Positions 32,131 to 46,300 of a stretch of DNA of 64,000 nt are shown here, piece by piece. The stretch lies in NCBI RefSeq assembly GCF_905475465.1, contig NC_062250.1:7400501-7464500 (forward strand), in the 5' to 3' direction. The stretch comes from Pieris napi. Lineage: Eukaryota; Arthropoda; Insecta; Lepidoptera; Pieridae. Under the pieces are notes generated by a model. That model saw nothing but the letters and a program-made list of their open reading frames with translations, had not been told where the DNA came from and ran no database searches. Each line of letters opens with the position of its first letter. The first letter of the stretch is position 1. The position numbers and the translations under genes are program-made.

Positions 32131-34259
32131 TCCAACTTTTTTGTGCGATACCAATTGTAACATACATCTTTATTAATATTAAAAAAATTGTTGTTTTCTT
32201 AAGAAACATAAATAATAGATTTTAGGAAGAAATCACTTGAAAATTGGTATCGAAATTTAAATTTTTATAATTCTATGTTTATAATCAAGTTATTTTATCA
32301 GATATATATCTAAACCTATAATGCTCCTAAAAATGTGTTAAGTTAATTAAATTTAACATGAAACCGTTATATAAAAATAAGATTAGAAACCGGACCGATT
32401 CAGGAAACATGAATATGTTAGCAAAATGAAATCTCGGCGGTATACAAAATCTGAATAAACAGAAATAAGCAGAAACAAATTTCAGTGACACAGCGAGGAA
32501 AAGCAAAAGTTGCAGTCATTAGAGTTGCTTAACGAATTCTGTCGGTATGTTAAAACGACAGATAAAACCTGCTCACAACTTGTCGTTACGATTTTACGAT
32601 TTTCATAGCATCACTTTCTGACAAGCATTTTAGTTTCTACTAACTTGCACTTTTTATCGATTTAATAGATTCTTGACAACTGTGAATGTGTGTGAATGAA
32701 TTGAAGGATGTAATTTTTAAATAACTAACACTTATGTTTCCTGAAAGCTAATCAAACAGCTATAAAGCTATTTATAATACATTTCAACTATCGTAAATGT
32801 AAATAAATGAAAAATATAAACCTTAATGACAATTGATTAACTTAACTTCTACAACTGTTTTACTTAATTTGAAATAACATTCCAGAATATAGTTAGAGTA
32901 GCGTAACTACGACACACAAAGACTAACGAAAAGGCCGTAGCTCGTAAATACGCATACAGGTGATATATGTTTGCGTCTGTTTCATTGATTGAGCATTATT
33001 CACCCGTCTTCGCCTTAAGCAAACAGGTCATTATTGCGATTTACTATTTACCTTACCCTTCAAACAACCAACCGAGATATAGTAATTTAAGTAAACACTA
33101 AGATACAGAGGCCGTGGTATTTATAACTAGATTTTACGAACTAAAAAAAGCTCAATATTTAATCGTGATAAAACAAATACAGAAACAGTTCATTAATTAA
33201 ATTTATAGTATTATGAAAATATATTCATTCAGATCATAAAGTTTGTCTATGGCCAGTCTGAGATGACAGAAGATAATTATAGCCACGATTTAATGTGAAC
33301 CGGTTCTAACATTGTTATTTGTCGACACTTTAATATCGCGCACTCGAAGATAAATCGTCAAAATGTTTGATGAGATTTTGTAGTATTTTGAATTTCAATG
33401 GTTTTGAATTGACATTTGGCACGTTGAGTTCTCATAAAGACAAGGAAAGTAATTAAACTTGATAGGTATAAATGATATTTTATACTATCATTTATAATAT
33501 TGCTGAATATTTATTATCTAGTAGTGTTTATTAATCCTAGCTTTGAGCTTTTTTATATGATTTTTATGCTTTCACTTTTCTTAAATTTTTCAAATTAAAA
33601 CTTTGCAGACAAATATTGTGGTAAATCATTATGTAACTAAATAAAACTTACTTTTATTCTTATACGTATTAAGTTTAACTAAAATGTATAAGAATAGGTC
33701 ATGAAAAATATGATACCATCCTTTAACTGTCGCAGACAAAGTGCTACGTCCCTATAAAAAATGCTTAATTTACTCGAGATTTAGGAAAAATATGGACCTA
33801 CAGTAACAACAGGATTAGGGAACAGAATTACGGAATCATATTTTCTTGTCAGAAAATTTTAAAATTTCAAGAAGTTTTCTTGGTAAGCTTATTGTAGTGA
33901 GTATTGCATATATATATAAACCTTTATTATAATAGAATAATTAATTGACAATAATATTCAAATATGAGATAGTTTAAAAAAAAATAATTAGCGAAATGTA
34001 TCGTTAATTAATTAATAATTGCAATTACGTGGTCGTATAAAATTATTACCTCTGTATTATTTTATTAATATTACATAATGGTGACGGGTCGTACTTGAAT
34101 TCGTGTATGCGGTGATGTTAGTTATTTCAACTATGTGTTTGCGTGTTGTTCCCACGAGAATGTAAGTGCGTGCTCCTATTTCACCATGCCTCCTGCTGAT
34201 AGAGGACAAGTCTTTGTTTTTTTTTAATTTATGTTATTATTATTAATTACTTTATATAT
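32131..34259. other. Unannotated AT-rich stretch
   Basis: No gene recognised. A small hairpin (TATAAATGATA...TATCATTTATA) lies near 33466-33495. Confidence 0.4.
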
Positions 34260-34475
34260 CATGTGGAACATGGTTTAATGGTTGCAGCTCCTTACAAACG
34301 TTGTGTAAAAAAAATGGCGATTAAAAAGAGTGGCGGAGAGTTTATTGCCAGTTCTTCTCTTCCGTTCTACGCCCTTGATTTGAGAACTGGCAGTAAATGT
34401 AAAATTAGAAGCATTAATATGTATTTCTTTACTGACGAGTCATAAGTGTACATTATGTTACCTGTATGATTAAAT
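34260..34475 (+). mobile_element. LINE-like 3' end, family Y
   Basis: Best copy of the family: GTTGCAGCTCCTTACAAACG, AAAATGGCGATTAAAAAGAG, then the AGAACTGGC stem-loop and AGAAGCATTAATATGTATTT. The 60-codon frame across it has no recognised motif. Inverted copy at 19232-19432. Confidence 0.55.
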
Positions 34476-36356
34476 GATTTTGTTTTCCTTTTTTTTTTTA
34501 CTTTTTTAATACCCACCTTAGATTAGTGTATGAGTAGAAACCATAAAATATTATATCATGTTCGTGTTCGTTCGAAATTTTAGATTGATGTTTAGAACTT
34601 TAGAAAATATACGACAACAACAACATTTTCTATCAACATTTTACAAACATCAATTAATTTGTAATATTCTAAGTTAAAATAATTATAACAAATAAATCAT
34701 GACTACAATTTAATATATAACAGAAAGCTAATATAATTTAACGTTTACAAGAACCAATTATTTCTCATAATACAACCCATACACGTATACGTACATAATT
34801 GCACAAAGTTCTATTTGTTCAGATAATAGGTATAATATTAACCCCAGCATCGCACGCGGAATCGACTTGCACTGAAATACCGAAATTACTGCGCGCTTTA
34901 CGTTCAAAGTTGACTCGCGTTTAAATTGCCGTCATTAACATTAATTATGTTCTAAATTGGATAGAGTAAAAATTTTATTTGTAGAGAAATACAAGTCGAA
35001 ATTATTAAATAAACCTTTCATATGAGGTTTTTCTACGTCTGTTTCACTTTTAAAGTTGTTATATTTGGAACGCCAGTTTCGAAAGCTTTATTTCGACCAG
35101 TTTTGTTATATTTTACTTATCAAAATTGTATTTCATTCCATTTAAATAGGGTGGGGCCTTTTTTATGGGACCGGAAGTAAACGAGCAGGCTGGTCACATT
35201 GAATAACATTCTACCGCCCGGGGACTGTCTTGAAATACAAATACATAAAAGTACATAAAAAAAATAACTTTAAAATATTTTGTGTGTTAAATAATCTAAA
35301 ATAAATCCTCATTCAATCTATATGTTCATTGTTCATAGTCATTTTTATTATGAAATAATCAATCTTAGTTTATCATCTATAATGGCTATTATATGACGCG
35401 GTGAATACAATCGAGTCGACATGAATATCGTTCTATAAAACTTAGTCGTATTTCCAACTGCGAAAATAGTTTCGCTAGTAGTTCGTGTCTTGTGCCAAAA
35501 TTAAAAAGGAAATATACTAGCATTTAACTAACCTTTAGCTGCAGCTAACTTCGAGACAGTTTTAAACTTAAATTGCCAAGTTACCTACGCTGCAAGTTTG
35601 ATGCCGTAGTAGAACTCTTTGCTTTATAAATGTATTATATAATGAAATAGATTTAAGTTGCACGCAACGTTTTCACTAGAAAAACACGTTTAGTAATTAT
35701 ACTTTTGAATTAAATGGCCTTAATGTTAAATAATATTTTAATACTATAAATTGTTTATGAAATATGGAATTCTTGTAACTTCGTTTGGATATTCTATTAT
35801 TACCCAGTTTCTGTTTGTTACCAGGAAAATATAATATTGGAAAAGGTTTTGATTGTTGCAGACAACTTCATTTTAGATATTCTAATCATAATATGTAGAC
35901 CACATATACCGTTCGGTCTCACGTTCCAACACGGAAAAACAAATGACTTCTATTTAAAAAAAAAACAAAAGAGATTTTATTTCTTTTTTTTACTATTTAT
36001 AAATCGAATGTTTGGGGTTAGTCTGACAATATTTTTTTTCCAAGGAGAATGTATCGCATTATCACTATTTATTGAACACCCTTCGTACAGTACGCAATTG
36101 GAGATAAGAAAACATTTTAAGTTGTCAGCATTACATTTGAGATTAGGCTGTTACGTTCGCCGATTTGTATTGGCTGCTAATAAAAAGTATTACGATTTTT
36201 ATGTTCGTCCTACGGTTGGTCGTAAATCTTTGCAGATGTAGTAGGTTTTTTAGTGCAACATCTTCATGGATGACCCGTGGATATCGTATACGTGTTACGA
36301 CTTAGAATCAAAACGTCTAAGATTATAGTTGGTCCCCGAAATTTTTAATATCTTAA
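34476..36356. other. Mostly unannotated; contains a repeat scrap and an orphan frame
   Basis: At 35150-35225, TTTTTTATGGGACCGGAAGT with AACGAGCAGG resembles the scrap at 53690-53775. A 134-codon open frame at 35837-36241 has low-complexity Phe/Lys stretches. Its second half (ECIALSLFIEHPSYSTQLEI onward) looks more protein-like, but I cannot place it in a family, and no upstream promoter or splice support is visible. Confidence 0.35.
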
Positions 36357-36496
36357 CTAACAGACCTGCCAAGCGTTGCTGTGGCTAAGGTTTTAGTTAT
36401 ATTACATAGTAGTAATCTATTCAAGGGAAACGGTAGGAGAACACCATGCTTTTTTGGTGGTTATGCCATTAAATTGTAGCTTATATGAAACGTTGG
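36357..36496 (-). mobile_element. Helitron-like family B, left part (interrupted)
   Basis: The 3' portion of a family B element (rc end GGCAGGTCTGTTAG, a mutated CTAG). It is interrupted at ACGTTGG by the Gypsy element and resumes at 52356 with TACTTTCAACACAGCGCCAT. The intact sister at 37044-37427 reads across this point without a gap, which proves the insertion. Confidence 0.8.
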
Positions 36497-36667
36497 TGTA
36501 GTGTATTGACTAAATAAAGTGTTGCTTGGTTGTCTCATGCGCCTACGTCACTTGTCAGACTGTCAGTCGTAATCCGACACCCGAACGGAGCGGTTGTGTG
36601 TAGGAAGTTTGTACAAGTGTTGTGGTGTTGGTGAGCCGTAAAACACTCCAAGAAGCAGGACATTACA
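36497..36667 (+). repeat. Gypsy-type 5' LTR
   Basis: A 171 bp LTR starting TG and ending CA, identical by eye to 52185-52355. It includes an AATAAA at 36513-36518. Confidence 0.95.
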
Positions 36668-36669
36668 TG

Positions 36670-36680
36670 TGGCGACGAGG
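36670..36680 (+). other. Primer-binding site
   Basis: TGGCGACGAGG starts 2 bp after the 5' LTR. TGG at this place is the complement of a tRNA 3' CCA end. The tRNA species is not assigned; a match to a tRNA 3' end ending CCTCGTCGCCA would settle it. Confidence 0.65.
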
Positions 36681-37043
36681 AAAAAAAATTACTTTGCCTA
36701 TAATTTACTATGACCCGGTTGTTTTAATCATTAGCTATTGATAGCAGAAACAGTTGCATCTTGACTTCTGAACGAATGTAGGTAATTTTATTGTTGACGG
36801 GAAATATGAACAGCACTTAGGTACTTATTGTTTTCATATTTCATAAATGTTTTGCTTGTATTACAATATTTAATATTGTCGTACCTACATTTAAACAGTA
36901 AGCAACAAACCTCTGCAATTAGTGAGCTAAGGATATACACAAATAATTACCTATAGGTTCAGTTAAGCTAAACTACGGGTTCCTACATTGAATGTACGAT
37001 TGTTTTGTAGCACCTACCTACATAGTGATAGAAATATATTGTA
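36681..37043 (+). other. Element leader, first part
   Basis: Non-coding leader between primer site and nested repeat. No motif recognised. Confidence 0.4.
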
Positions 37044-37427
37044 CTAGTAGACCGGCCAAGCCTTGCTTTGGCTAAGGTTTTTATTATATTACAAAGTAGT
37101 AAACTATTCAAGGGAAACGGTAGGAGAACACCAGTCATGGGGACCACCATGCTTTATGGTGGTTATGCCATTAAATTGTAGAAACGTTGAAAGAATTATA
37201 TGAAACGTTGGTACTTTTAACACAGCGCCATCTGTTATAATGGTGACTATTAAATAAGAAACAAATATTTTGCAATAAAATAATATTGCGGGTATAAATT
37301 GAGATGTATCCTATCTTTTAAGTTAGATCAAACTGCACACGGTGTGCAAATTTGATTGATATCGGTTCGGTAGTTTAGGAGTCCATAGCGGACAAACAAT
37401 GTGACCAGTAATTTATATATACTAAGA
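37044..37427 (-). mobile_element. Helitron-like family B nested in the Gypsy leader
   Basis: Complete copy: the minus-strand 5' end is TCTTAGTATATATAAATTAC and the 3' end GGCCGGTCTACTAG. It includes the AACAGATGGCGCTGTG-type block and GGTGTTCTCCTACCGTTTCC. It belongs to the family into which the whole LTR element has inserted. Confidence 0.8.
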
Positions 37428-38940
37428 TTATGCTTGTGTTTAGTGATGTTTCTATTTGTCTACAAAAAAAAAAAAAAATAATAATAATAAAAATAATAGC
37501 AAGGTTTATTTACAACCGTTGACCGTTAAATCGGTAGGTACCTGTCTACCTAACTAACGCAGATTTAACAAAGACCCTAAATTGGATCTGGTTCACTAAA
37601 TTAATTAAAACTATGTGGTTGTGATTAATACTGTAAAACAAAAGGGAGTATCTACTCAAAGCAGTTGGAACCCAACTGATCATTAAATTGATACCTGTAA
37701 ATCAAAATAAAAGCAGACTAAAAGTCTGATCATTAAATTGATATCTGTAAATAAAACTAAAAGCAGACTAAAAGTCTGATCATTAAATTGATACCTGTAT
37801 ATACAAATAAAAGCAGACTAAAAGTCTGATCATTAAATTGATACCTGTATATACAAATAAAAGCAGACTAAAAGTCTGATCATTAAATTGATACCTGTAT
37901 ATACAAATAAAAGCAGACTAAAAGTCTGATCATTAAATTGATGCCAGTAAATAAAAATAGAAGCAGACTAAAAGTCTGATCATTAAATTGATACCTGTAA
38001 ATCAAAATAAAAGCAGACTAAAAGTCTGATCATTAAATTGATATCTGTAAATAAAAATAAAAGCAGACTATAAGTCTGATCATTAAATTGATACCTGTAT
38101 ATACAAATAAAAGCAGACTTAAAGTCTGATCATTAAATTGATGCCAGTAAATCAAAATAAAAGCAGACTAAAAGTCTGATCATTAAATTGATACCTGTAA
38201 ATAAAAATAAAAGCAGACTAAAAGTCTGATCATTAAATTGATGCCAGTTAATCAAAATAAAAGCAGACTATAAGTCTGATCATTAAATTGATACCTGTAA
38301 ATAAAAATAAAAGCAGACTAAAAGTCTGATCATTAAATTGATACCTGTAAATAAAAATAAAAGCAGACTAAAAGTCTGATCATTAAATTGATACCTGTAA
38401 ATAAAAATAAAAGCAGACTAAAAGTCTGATCATTAAATTGATGCCAGTTAATCAAAATAAAAGCAGACTAAAACCTGATCATTAAATTGATATCTGTAAA
38501 TAAAAATAAAAGCAGACTATAAGTCTGATCATTAAATTGATACCTGTAAATAAAAATAAATGCAGACTAAAAGTCTGATCATTAAATTGATTCCAGTAAA
38601 TAGAAATAAAATCAGACTAAAAGTCTGATCATTAAATTGATACCAGTAAATAAAAATAAAAGCAGATTAAAAGTCTGATCATTAAATTGATACCAGTAAA
38701 TAAAAACAAAAGCAGATTAAAGGTCTGATCATTAAATTGATACCAGTAAATAAAAACAAAAGCAGATTAAAAGACTGATCATTAAATTGATACCAGTAAA
38801 TTAAAACAAAAAGCAGATTAAGTCTGATCATTAAATTGATACCAGTTAATAAAAACAAAAGCAGATTAAAAGTCTGATCATTAAATTGATATCAGTAAAT
38901 AAAAATAAAAGCAGATTAAAATTCTGATCATTAAATTGAT

Positions 38941-39144
38941 AACAATAAATAAAATAAAAGCTTTACAATAAAATTATTATTGTACGTTAGTGGGTACTAA
39001 CTTAGCAGATTAAAAATCTGATGAACGGCTTAAGTAGCTTTATGCGGATAAAAATATAATCCGATCATTAAATTGATACGAGATGGAAGCATCTGAGATC
39101 AAATCTAACTGCAGATACATAGATATCTGAATCATTAAATTGAT
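38941..39144 (+). repeat. First copy of the array spacer (higher-order marker)
   Basis: Representative of 11 copies. It contains GCTTTACAATAAAATTATT, ACGTTAGTGGGTACTAACTT, a hairpin CAGATTAAAAATCTG, GCGGATAAAAATATAATCCG, AGATGGAAGCATCT and CAGATACATAGATATCTG. The core ATCATTAAATTGAT or its close form occurs twice. Copies differ at one diagnostic place before the core: CCGATC, ACGATC or CCGGTC. Confidence 0.9.
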
Positions 39145-42100
39145 ATCTGTAAATAAAAATAAAAGCAGACTATAAGTCTGATCATTAAATTGATACCTGT
39201 ATATACAAATAAAAGCAGACTTAAAGTCTGATCATTAAATTGATGCCAGTAAATCAAAATAAAAGCAGACTAAAAGTCTGATAATTAAATTGATACCTGT
39301 AAATAAAAATAAAAGCAGACTAAAAGTCTGATCATTAAATTGATGCCAGTTAATCAAAATAAAAGCAGACTATAAGTCTGATCATTAAATTGATACCTGT
39401 AAATAAAAATAAAAGCAGACTAAAAGTCTGATCATTAAATTGATATCTGTAAATAAAAATAAAAGCAGACTAAAAGTCTGATCATTAAATTGATACCTGT
39501 AAATAAAAATAAAAGCAGACTAAAAGTCTGATCATTAAATTGATGCCAGTTAATCAAAATAAAAGCAGACTAAAACCTGATCATTAAATTGATATCTGTA
39601 AATAAAAATAAAAGCAGACTATAAGTCTGATCATTAAATTGATACCTGTAAATAAAAATAAATGCAGACTAAAAGTCTGATCATTAAATTGATTCCAGTA
39701 AATAGAAATAAAATCAGACTAAAAGTCTGATCATTAAATTGATACCAGTAAATAAAAATAAAAGCAGATTAAAAGTCTGATCATTAAATTGATACCAGTA
39801 AATAAAAACAAAAGCAGATTAAAGGTCTGATCATTAAATTGATACCAGTAAATAAAAACAAAAGCAGATTAAAAGACTGATCATTAAATTGATACCAGTA
39901 AATTAAAACAAAAAGCAGATTAAGTCTGATCATTAAATTGATACCAGTTAATAAAAACAAAAGCAGATTAAAAGTCTGATCATTAAATTGATATCAGTAA
40001 ATAAAAATAAAAGCAGATTAAAATTCTGATCATTAAATTGATAACAATAAATAAAATAAAAGCTTTACAATAAAATTATTATTGTACGTTAGTGGGTACT
40101 AACTTAGCAGATTAAAAATCTGATGAACGGCTTAAGTAGCTTTATGCGGATAAAAATATAATCCGATCATTAAATTGATACGAGATGGAAGCATCTGAGA
40201 TCAAATCTAACTGCAGATACATAGATATCTGAATCATTAAATTGATATCTGTAAATAAAACTAAAAGCAGACTAAAAGTCTGATCATTAAATTGATACCT
40301 GTATATACAAATAAAAGCAGACTAAAAGTCTGATCATTAAATTGATACCTGTATATACAAATAAAAGCAGACTAAAAGTCTGATCATTAAATTGATACCT
40401 GTATATACAAATAAAAGCAGACTAAAAGTCTGATCATTAAATTGATGCCAGTAAATAAAAATAGAAGCAGACTAAAAGTCTGATCATTAAATTGATACCT
40501 GTAAATAAAAATAAAAGCAGACTAAAAGTCTGATCATTAAATTGATATCTGTAAATAAAAATAAAAGCAGACTATAAGTCTGATCATTAAATTGATACCT
40601 GTATATACAAATAAAAGCAGACTTAAAGTCTGATCATTAAATTGATGCCAGTAAATCAAAATAAAAGCAGACTAAAAGTCTGATCATTAAATTGATACCT
40701 GTAAATAAAAATAAAAGCAGACTAAAAGTCTGATCATTAAATTGATGCCAGTAAATCAAAATAAAAGCAGACTATAAGTCTGATCATTAAATTGATACCT
40801 GTAAATAAAAATAAAAGCAGACTAAAAGTCTGATCATTAAATTGATATCTGTAAATAAAAATAAAAGCAGACTAAAAGTCTGATCATTAAATTGATACCA
40901 GTAAATAAAAACAAAAGCAGATTAAAGGTCTGATCATTAAATTGATACCAGTAAATAAAAACAAAAGCAGATTAAAAGACTGATCATTAAATTGATACCA
41001 GTAAATTAAAACAAAAAGCAGATTAAGTCTGATCATTAAATTGATACCAGTTAATAAAAACAAAAGCAGATTAAAAGTCTGATCATTAAATTGATATCAG
41101 TAAATAAAAATAAAAGCAGATTAAAATTCTGATCATTAAATTGATAACAATAAATAAAATAAAAGCTTTACAATAAAATTATTATTGTACGTTAGTGGGT
41201 ACTAACTTAGCAGATTAAAAATCTGATGAACGGCTTAAGTAGCTTTATGCGGATAAAAATATAATACGATCATTAAATTGATACGAGATGGAAGCATCTG
41301 AGATCAAATCTAACTGCAGATACATAGATATCTGAATCATTAAATTGATATCTGTAAATAAAAATAAAAGCAGACTATAAGTCTGATCATTAAATTGATA
41401 CCTGTATATACAAATAAAAGCAGACTTAAAGTCTGATCATTAAATTGATGCCAGTAAATCAAAATAAAAGCAGACTAAAAGTCTGATCATTAAATTGATA
41501 CCTGTAAATAAAAATAAAAGCAGACTAAAAGTCTGATCATTAAATTGATGCCAGTTAATCAAAATAAAAGCAGACTATAAGTCTGATCATTAAATTGATA
41601 CCTGTAAATAAAAATAAAAGCAGACTAAAAGTCTGATCATTAAATTGATATCTGTAAATAAAAATAAAAGCAGACTAAAAGTCTGATCATTAAATTGATA
41701 CCTGTAAATAAAAATAAAAGCAGACTAAAAGTCTGATCATTAAATTGATGCCAGTTAATCAAAATAAAAGCAGACTAAAACCTGATCATTAAATTGATAT
41801 CTGTAAATAAAAATAAAAGCAGACTATAAGTCTGATCATTAAATTGATACCTGTAAATAAAAATAAATGCAGACTAAAAGTCTGATCATTAAATTGATTC
41901 CAGTAAATAGAAATAAAATCAGACTAAAAGTCTGATCATTAAATTGATACCAGTAAATAAAAATAAAAGCAGATTAAAAGTCTGATCATTAAATTGATAC
42001 CAGTAAATAAAAACAAAAGCAGATTAAAGGTCTGATCATTAAATTGATACCAGTAAATAAAAACAAAAGCAGATTAAAAGACTGATCATTAAATTGATAC

Positions 42101-43350
42101 CAGTAAATTAAAACAAAAAGCAGATTAAGTCTGATCATTAAATTGATACCAGTTAATAAAAACAAAAGCAGATTAAAAGTCTGATCATTAAATTGATATC
42201 AGTAAATAAAAATAAAAGCAGATTAAAATTCTGATCATTAAATTGATAACAATAAATAAAATAAAAGCTTTACAATAAAATTATTATTGTACGTTAGTGG
42301 GTACTAACTTAGCAGATTAAAAATCTGATGAACGGCTTAAGTAGCTTTATGCGGATAAAAATATAATCCGATCATTAAATTGATACGAGATGGAAGCATC
42401 TGAGATCAAATCTAACTGCAGATACATAGATATCTGAATCATTAAATTGATATCTGTAAATAAAACTAAAAGCAGACTAAAAGTCTGATCATTAAATTGA
42501 TACCTGTATATACAAATAAAAGCAGACTAAAAGTCTGATCATTAAATTGATACCTGTATATACAAATAAAAGCAGACTAAAAGTCTGATCATTAAATTGA
42601 TACCTGTATATACAAATAAAAGCAGACTAAAAGTCTGATCATTAAATTGATGCCAGTAAATAAAAATAGAAGCAGACTAAAAGTCTGATCATTAAATTGA
42701 TACCTGTAAATCAAAATAAAAGCAGACTAAAAGTCTGATCATTAAATTGATATCTGTAAATAAAAATAAAAGCAGACTATAAGTCTGATCATTAAATTGA
42801 TACCTGTATATACAAATAAAAGCAGACTTAAAGTCTGATCATTAAATTGATGCCAGTAAATCAAAATAAAAGCAGACTAAAAGTCTGATCATTAAATTGA
42901 TACCAGTAAATAAAAACAAAAGCAGATTAAAGGTCTGATCATTAAATTGATACCAGTAAATAAAAACAAAAGCAGATTAAAAGACTGATCATTAAATTGA
43001 TACCAGTAAATTAAAACAAAAAGCAGATTAAATCTGATCATTAAATTGATACCAGTTAATAAAAACAAAAGCAGATTAAAAGTCTGATCATTAAATTGAT
43101 ATCAGTAAATAAAAATAAAAGCAGATTAAAATTCTGATCATTAAATTGATAACAATAAATAAAATAAAAGCTTTACAATAAAATTATTATTGTACGTTAG
43201 TGGGTACTAACTTAGCAGATTAAAAATCTGATGAACGGCTTAAGTAGCTTTATGCGGATAAAAATATAATCCGGTCATTAAATTGATACGAGATGGAAGC
43301 ATCTGAGATCAAATCTAACTGCAGATACATAGATATCTGAATCATTAAAT

Positions 43351-43370
43351 TGATAATTCCTGCCCCAAAG
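43351..43370 (+). repeat. Internal copy of the array-gag junction
   Basis: TGATAATTCCTGCCCCAAAG is found here in the middle of the array and again at 49479-49497, directly before the gag ATG. Here it is followed by AAACAAAAAACAAAAGCAG, which re-enters a monomer. Confidence 0.95.
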
Positions 43371-46300
43371 AAACAAAAAACAAAAGCAGATTAAAGGTCT
43401 GATCATTAAATTGATACCAGTAAATAAAAACAAAAGCAGATTAAAAGACTGATCATTAAATTGATACCAGTAAATTAAAACAAAAAGCAGATTAAGTCTG
43501 ATCATTAAATTGATACCAGTTAATAAAAACAAAAGCAGATTAAAAGTCTGATCATTAAATTGATATCAGTAAATAAAAATAAAAGCAGATTAAAATTCTG
43601 ATCATTAAATTGATAACAATAAATAAAATAAAAGCTTTACAATAAAATTATTATTGTACGTTAGTGGGTACTAACTTAGCAGATTAAAAATCTGATGAAC
43701 GGCTTAAGTAGCTTTATGCGGATAAAAATATAATACGATCATTAAATTGATACGAGATGGAAGCATCTGAGATCAAATCTAACTGCAGATACATAGATAT
43801 CTGAATCATTAAATTGATATCTGTAAATAAAAATAAAAGCAGACTATAAGTCTGATCATTAAATTGATACCTGTATATACAAATAAAAGCAGACTTAAAG
43901 TCTGATCATTAAATTGATGCCAGTAAATCAAAATAAAAGCAGACTAAAAGTCTGATCATTAAATTGATACCTGTAAATAAAAATAAAAGCAGACTAAAAG
44001 TCTGATCATTAAATTGATGCCAGTTAATCAAAATAAAAGCAGACTATAAGTCTGATCATTAAATTGATACCTGTAAATAAAAATAAAAGCAGACTAAAAG
44101 TCTGATCATTAAATTGATATCTGTAAATAAAAATAAAAGCAGACTAAAAGTCTGATCATTAAATTGATACCTGTAAATAAAAATAAAAGCAGACTAAAAG
44201 TCTGATCATTAAATTGATGCCAGTTAATCAAAATAAAAGCAGACTAAAACCTGATCATTAAATTGATATCTGTAAATAAAAATAAAAGCAGACTATAAGT
44301 CTGATCATTAAATTGATACCTGTAAATAAAAATAAATGCAGACTAAAAGTCTGATCATTAAATTGATTCCAGTAAATAGAAATAAAATCAGACTAAAAGT
44401 CTGATCATTAAATTGATACCAGTAAATAAAAATAAAAGCAGATTAAAAGTCTGATCATTAAATTGATACCAGTAAATAAAAACAAAAGCAGATTAAAGGT
44501 CTGATCATTAAATTGATACCAGTAAATAAAAACAAAAGCAGATTAAAAGACTGATCATTAAATTGATACCAGTAAATTAAAACAAAAAGCAGATTAAGTC
44601 TGATCATTAAATTGATACCAGTTAATAAAAACAAAAGCAGATTAAAAGTCTGATCATTAAATTGATATCAGTAAATAAAAATAAAAGCAGATTAAAATTC
44701 TGATCATTAAATTGATAACAATAAATAAAATAAAAGCTTTACAATAAAATTATTATTGTACGTTAGTGGGTACTAACTTAGCAGATTAAAAATCTGATGA
44801 ACGGCTTAAGTAGCTTTATGCGGATAAAAATATAATCCGATCATTAAATTGATACGAGATGGAAGCATCTGAGATCAAATCTAACTGCAGATACATAGAT
44901 ATCTGAATCATTAAATTGATATCTGTAAATAAAACTAAAAGCAGACTAAAAGTCTGATCATTAAATTGATACCTGTATATACAAATAAAAGCAGACTAAA
45001 AGTCTGATCATTAAATTGATACCTGTATATACAAATAAAAGCAGACTAAAAGTCTGATCATTAAATTGATACCTGTATATACAAATAAAAGCAGACTAAA
45101 AGTCTGATCATTAAATTGATGCCAGTAAATAAAAATAGAAGCAGACTAAAAGTCTGATCATTAAATTGATACCTGTAAATCAAAATAAAAGCAGACTAAA
45201 AGTCTGATCATTAAATTGATATCTGTAAATAAAAATAAAAGCAGACTATAAGTCTGATCATTAAATTGATACCTGTATATACAAATAAAAGCAGACTTAA
45301 AGTCTGATCATTAAATTGATGCCAGTAAATCAAAATAAAAGCAGACTAAAAGTCTGATCATTAAATTGATACCTGTAAATAAAAATAAAAGCAGACTAAA
45401 AGTCTGATCATTAAATTGATGCCAGTTAATCAAAATAAAAGCAGACTATAAGTCTGATCATTAAATTGATACCTGTAAATAAAAATAAAAGCAGACTAAA
45501 AGTCTGATCATTAAATTGATATCTGTAAATAAAAATAAAAGCAGACTAAAAGTCTGATCATTAAATTGATACCTGTAAATAAAAATAAAAGCAGACTAAA
45601 AGTCTGATCATTAAATTGATGCCAGTTAATCAAAATAAAAGCAGACTAAAACCTGATCATTAAATTGATATCTGTAAATAAAAATAAAAGCAGACTATAA
45701 GTCTGATCATTAAATTGATACCTGTAAATAAAAATAAATGCAGACTAAAAGTCTGATCATTAAATTGATTCCAGTAAATAGAAATAAAATCAGACTAAAA
45801 GTCTGATCATTAAATTGATACCAGTAAATAAAAATAAAAGCAGATTAAAAGTCTGATCATTAAATTGATACCAGTAAATAAAAACAAAAGCAGATTAAAG
45901 GTCTGATCATTAAATTGATACCAGTAAATAAAAACAAAAGCAGATTAAAAGACTGATCATTAAATTGATACCAGTAAATTAAAACAAAAAGCAGATTAAG
46001 TCTGATCATTAAATTGATACCAGTTAATAAAAACAAAAGCAGATTAAAAGTCTGATCATTAAATTGATATCAGTAAATAAAAATAAAAGCAGATTAAAAT
46101 TCTGATCATTAAATTGATAACAATAAATAAAATAAAAGCTTTACAATAAAATTATTATTGTACGTTAGTGGGTACTAACTTAGCAGATTAAAAATCTGAT
46201 GAACGGCTTAAGTAGCTTTATGCGGATAAAAATATAATCCGATCATTAAATTGATACGAGATGGAAGCATCTGAGATCAAATCTAACTGCAGATACATAG

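Noticed and set aside
35837..36241. 134-codon frame
   Set aside because: Homopolymer-encoded Lys and Phe runs and no recognised family. Kept only as a remark in the stretch annotation.
36670..36680. Naming the tRNA primer of the Gypsy element
   Set aside because: TGGCGACGAGG does not clearly match one tRNA end that I can assign without the host tRNA set.
43278..43532. Open frame on the minus strand across the array
   Set aside because: It is built wholly from the tandem repeat (its peptide repeats GINLMIR-like words) and is a by-product of monomer length and composition.
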